From NCBI GenBank assembly GCA_946553025.1, contig CAMNRM010000004.1, positions 62,001 through 126,000 on the forward strand: a stretch of 64,000 bases of DNA, written 5' to 3'. The notes under the pieces are model-generated. The model was not told the origin of the DNA, searched no databases, and was given only the letters and a program-made list of their open reading frames with translations. A program made the translations under genes and the position numbers. Below are positions 62,348 to 64,000 of this stretch, one piece after another. The first letter of the stretch is position 1. The number at the start of each line of letters is the position of its first letter. The stretch comes from an uncultured Clostridium sp. GTDB taxonomy: Bacteria; Bacillota; Clostridia; Lachnospirales; Lachnospiraceae.

Positions 62348-63535
62348 TTACAGCAATTTTATTTTTTCCAGGTTTGCGGCAATGCCGGCCAGAACCGCTG
62401 CCAGGATGCAGAAAGGATAAAGCAGAGGCAGACGGCAAATCCACGGATGTATCAAGGATAAAAGAAGCAGTACAAGCACTGCGGGATAAATACAGTTTAT
62501 GACGGGCAGAGAAAAAGTAAAAACCAGTTCCGGACGAATGACGGTTACGGCAAAGCTGATGCCGGAAAAAACCGCCGCCCAGACCGGATAAGGGAGTTTG
62601 GGAAACTGCCGGGAAAATATATCGCTGCAGCAGCAGATCAGCCCGGCACTGACATTGAGGCAGGAAATGAAAAAAATCACGGCCAGAAGGTAAAGTCCGT
62701 TTTTTCCGTAAAGTTCATTCGCGGCCCAGGAAAGGATCTCCGCTCCGTTCTTAGCCGTGGGAAGCCCGGTTCCGGCAAGGCTTCCGATAAAGGCCAGAGC
62801 GCCGTAAATCAGGGTAAGCATAACACCGGCAATAACTGCAGTGATAACGGCTTCTCTACGGATAAGGTTATCGGAAGTCACCCCTTTTTCCCGGACAGTC
62901 AGCATAAAAACCGTACTGCATGCCAGGGCCATAACGATGCCCATTTCCTGATAACCCTTGAGGAAGCCAAAAAGAAGCGGGTGCCCTGCAAAGGAAGGCG
63001 ATAAAACGCTGCGCTGTCCCATAGGCCAGAAGACACAGCCGATAAAGATCAGGGCAATTAAAAATAAAAGGCATGGAACCGTCACTTTTCCTATGCGGTT
63101 GCTCAGCCTTTCCGGACGCAGACTGAACAGGTATACGAGAATAAAAAATCCCAGAAGACAGCACAGATATAAATTCGGATCGGGTTTTTCTTCATTAAAT
63201 AGAAGAGGGTTCAGCAGACAGGAAGTCTGGGCTGCTTTGGGAAGGACAAAAAGAGGTCCAAAAAGCAGAGAAAACAGCGGGGGGATAATAAGGGCACATC
63301 GGGGATGAATCCGTGCAGCCAGCTTATTAAGCCCTCCGGCAGACGCAGCCGCTCCTGCACCCAAAAGAGGAAGGAAAACCCCGCTCACCCAAAAACCGGC
63401 CATCCCGCGCCAGAGGCTGCTGCCGGCACAGAACCCCAGGTAGGGGACGAATGGTAAACTGCCAGCGCCCAAAAACATGGAAAATAAGGTGAATCCTATC
63501 CAAATCCGGTTGGCAAAAGATAGTTTTTGTTTCAT
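62348..63535 (-). CDS. brnQ: branched-chain amino acid uptake carrier (LIVCS family)
   Basis: The 395-residue BrnQ carrier has about 12 membrane segments, starting with FTLFSMFLGAGSLPFVPYLG as is typical of this family of Na+- or H+-coupled leucine, isoleucine and valine importers. FLKGYQEMGIVMALA is another conserved stretch. It is slightly shorter than the usual about 430 residues, but no break is evident. AAGGGA precedes its ATG by eight bases. It is read together with the variant sirtuin gene. Confidence 0.9.
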   Translation of the reverse strand: MKQKLSFANRIWIGFTLFSMFLGAGSLPFVPYLGFCAGSSLWRGMAGFWVSGVFLPLLGAGAAASAGGLNKLAARIHPRCALIIPPLFSLLFGPLFVLPKAAQTSCLLNPLLFNEEKPDPNLYLCCLLGFFILVYLFSLRPERLSNRIGKVTVPCLLFLIALIFIGCVFWPMGQRSVLSPSFAGHPLLFGFLKGYQEMGIVMALACSTVFMLTVREKGVTSDNLIRREAVITAVIAGVMLTLIYGALAFIGSLAGTGLPTAKNGAEILSWAANELYGKNGLYLLAVIFFISCLNVSAGLICCCSDIFSRQFPKLPYPVWAAVFSGISFAVTVIRPELVFTFSLPVINCIYPAVLVLLLLSLIHPWICRLPLLYPFCILAAVLAGIAANLEKIKLL

Positions 63536-63586
63536 AACCCTGTTCCCTTCTCTGCCTTCATTTTAGCTTTTCTAATCTTTAGTCTT

Positions 63587-63615
63587 ATTTTACCGTTTTC
63601 CCGGCAATTAATCAA
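63587..63615 (-). promoter_or_regulatory. sigma-A promoter of brnQ
   Basis: On the minus strand, TTGATT (63615-63610), a 17-bp spacer and TAAAAT (63592-63587) lie 52 bp before the brnQ start. Confidence 0.7.
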
Positions 63616-63655
63616 GCCCGGCGTCAACTTTTTTGTTTTTTCCGGGCTTTTTTTG
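63614..63655. terminator. possible hairpin between pncB and brnQ
   Basis: AAGCCCGG at 63614-63621 pairs with CCGGGCTT at 63642-63649. The T run lies on the plus strand side, whereas pncB comes from the minus strand, so its use is uncertain. It touches the brnQ -35 box. Confidence 0.45.
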
Positions 63656-63722
63656 TGCAATTTATATAGTTTTTCTTTTTCTGCCTGCTGTATGGCTGTT
63701 TTGCTTTTTTTGTTATCTTCTT

Positions 63723-64000
63723 TTAATTGTTTTTGTAGGAATCCAGAAGTGCCTTCTTGATCTGCCACAGTTCATTGGATAAATCAACATGAACCTTGTG
63801 GGGGTTGACCAGACGGCGGGATTCCTCCCAGAGCGTGGCTTGTTCCTTCTTGCAGTACGCCTGGATATCCATAACCTTGGGCGAGGAATAGATGCAGGTT
63901 CCCTTCTTAAAGACTGGGACAAGAAGCTCCCGCATGGTATAGCTCTTTGGTGCCAGGTGGGTCTTTTTCCAGGTCTGTATCGGGTCGAAGAGCAGCAGGG
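63723..64000 (-). CDS. pncB: nicotinate phosphoribosyltransferase, C-terminal part
   Basis: The frame enters from the right edge and ends at the stop (63725-63723). The visible 91 residues read LLLFDPIQTWKKTHLAPKSY, then TMRELLVPVFKKGTCIY and later NPHKVHVDLSNELW. This matches the C-terminal part of nicotinate phosphoribosyltransferase, the first step of the Preiss-Handler NAD salvage route. The active-site part lies outside the window. Confidence 0.88.
   Translation of the reverse strand, partial: LLLFDPIQTWKKTHLAPKSYTMRELLVPVFKKGTCIYSSPKVMDIQAYCKKEQATLWEESRRLVNPHKVHVDLSNELWQIKKALLDSYKNN

Noticed and set aside
62301-62444. Longer N-terminus for the sirtuin
   Set aside because: It overlaps the end of brnQ and adds sequence with no sirtuin similarity.

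Overview
The window looks like chromosomal DNA of a Clostridia species, most likely a Lachnospiraceae member; the genus cannot be fixed by eye. The signs are strong AGGAGG-type ribosome sites, sigma-A promoters with 17-bp spacing, an L-box lysine riboswitch before dapA, a PPi-type phosphofructokinase, an HPr-like protein without the His loop, ispH overlapping an S1-protein gene, a DUF4358/MBOAT/DHHW/SGNH cluster, and mid-range G+C. No insertion sequence, prophage, rRNA or CRISPR array was seen.

Layout. 1-4200: end of typA, an SSB-like gene, cobO, riboswitch-dapA-dapB, a small lipoprotein. 4300-7360: an HTH/membrane-protein operon and an AT-rich AAA-ATPase/RloB pair that resembles abortive-infection defence. 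7380-12540 (minus): DUF1538 membrane protein, PII-like protein, membrane alpha/beta hydrolase, cobyrinate diamide synthase. 12840-19840: glycogen debranching enzyme, then a four-gene surface-polymer acylation module. 20000-26800: tRNA-Trp, PPi-PFK, HPr-like protein, a nuclease-helicase of the XPD/DinG type, a LysR regulator, a sigma-like protein without region 4, and an antitoxin-like protein.

26800-34200 is an AT-rich accessory island: hsdR-hsdM-hsdS flanked by two decayed genes and a RelB/YoeB toxin-antitoxin pair. 34490-46230 returns to core genes: purL, an orphan antitoxin with a seven-codon vapC remnant, aspartate kinase, a two-domain polyphosphate kinase 2, a BaiN/HI0933 flavoprotein, cmk-ispH-rpsA. 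46400-54010: HAD phosphatase, ilvN-ilvC, an AAA/PD-(D/E)XK protein, and a LysR gene divergent from leuC-leuD. 54350-61370: SleB-type hydrolase, a polytopic membrane protein with a sensor kinase and response regulator, and a D,D-carboxypeptidase. 61560-64000 (minus): pncB end, brnQ, and a variant sirtuin.

The genes work together in lysine/aspartate-family synthesis (dapA, dapB, aspartate kinase), branched-chain amino acid synthesis and uptake (ilvN, ilvC, leuCD, brnQ), cobalamin metabolism (cobO, cbiA) and envelope building.

Three sequence-level oddities run through the window. Several genes carry tandem duplications that begin at or span their own stop codon. A short palindromic element with ends GTTACTGTTCAC/GTGAACAGTAAC and its decayed copies recur between genes. 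Several conserved enzymes carry low-complexity charged insertions. A separate 125-nt highly base-paired element lies before cmk.
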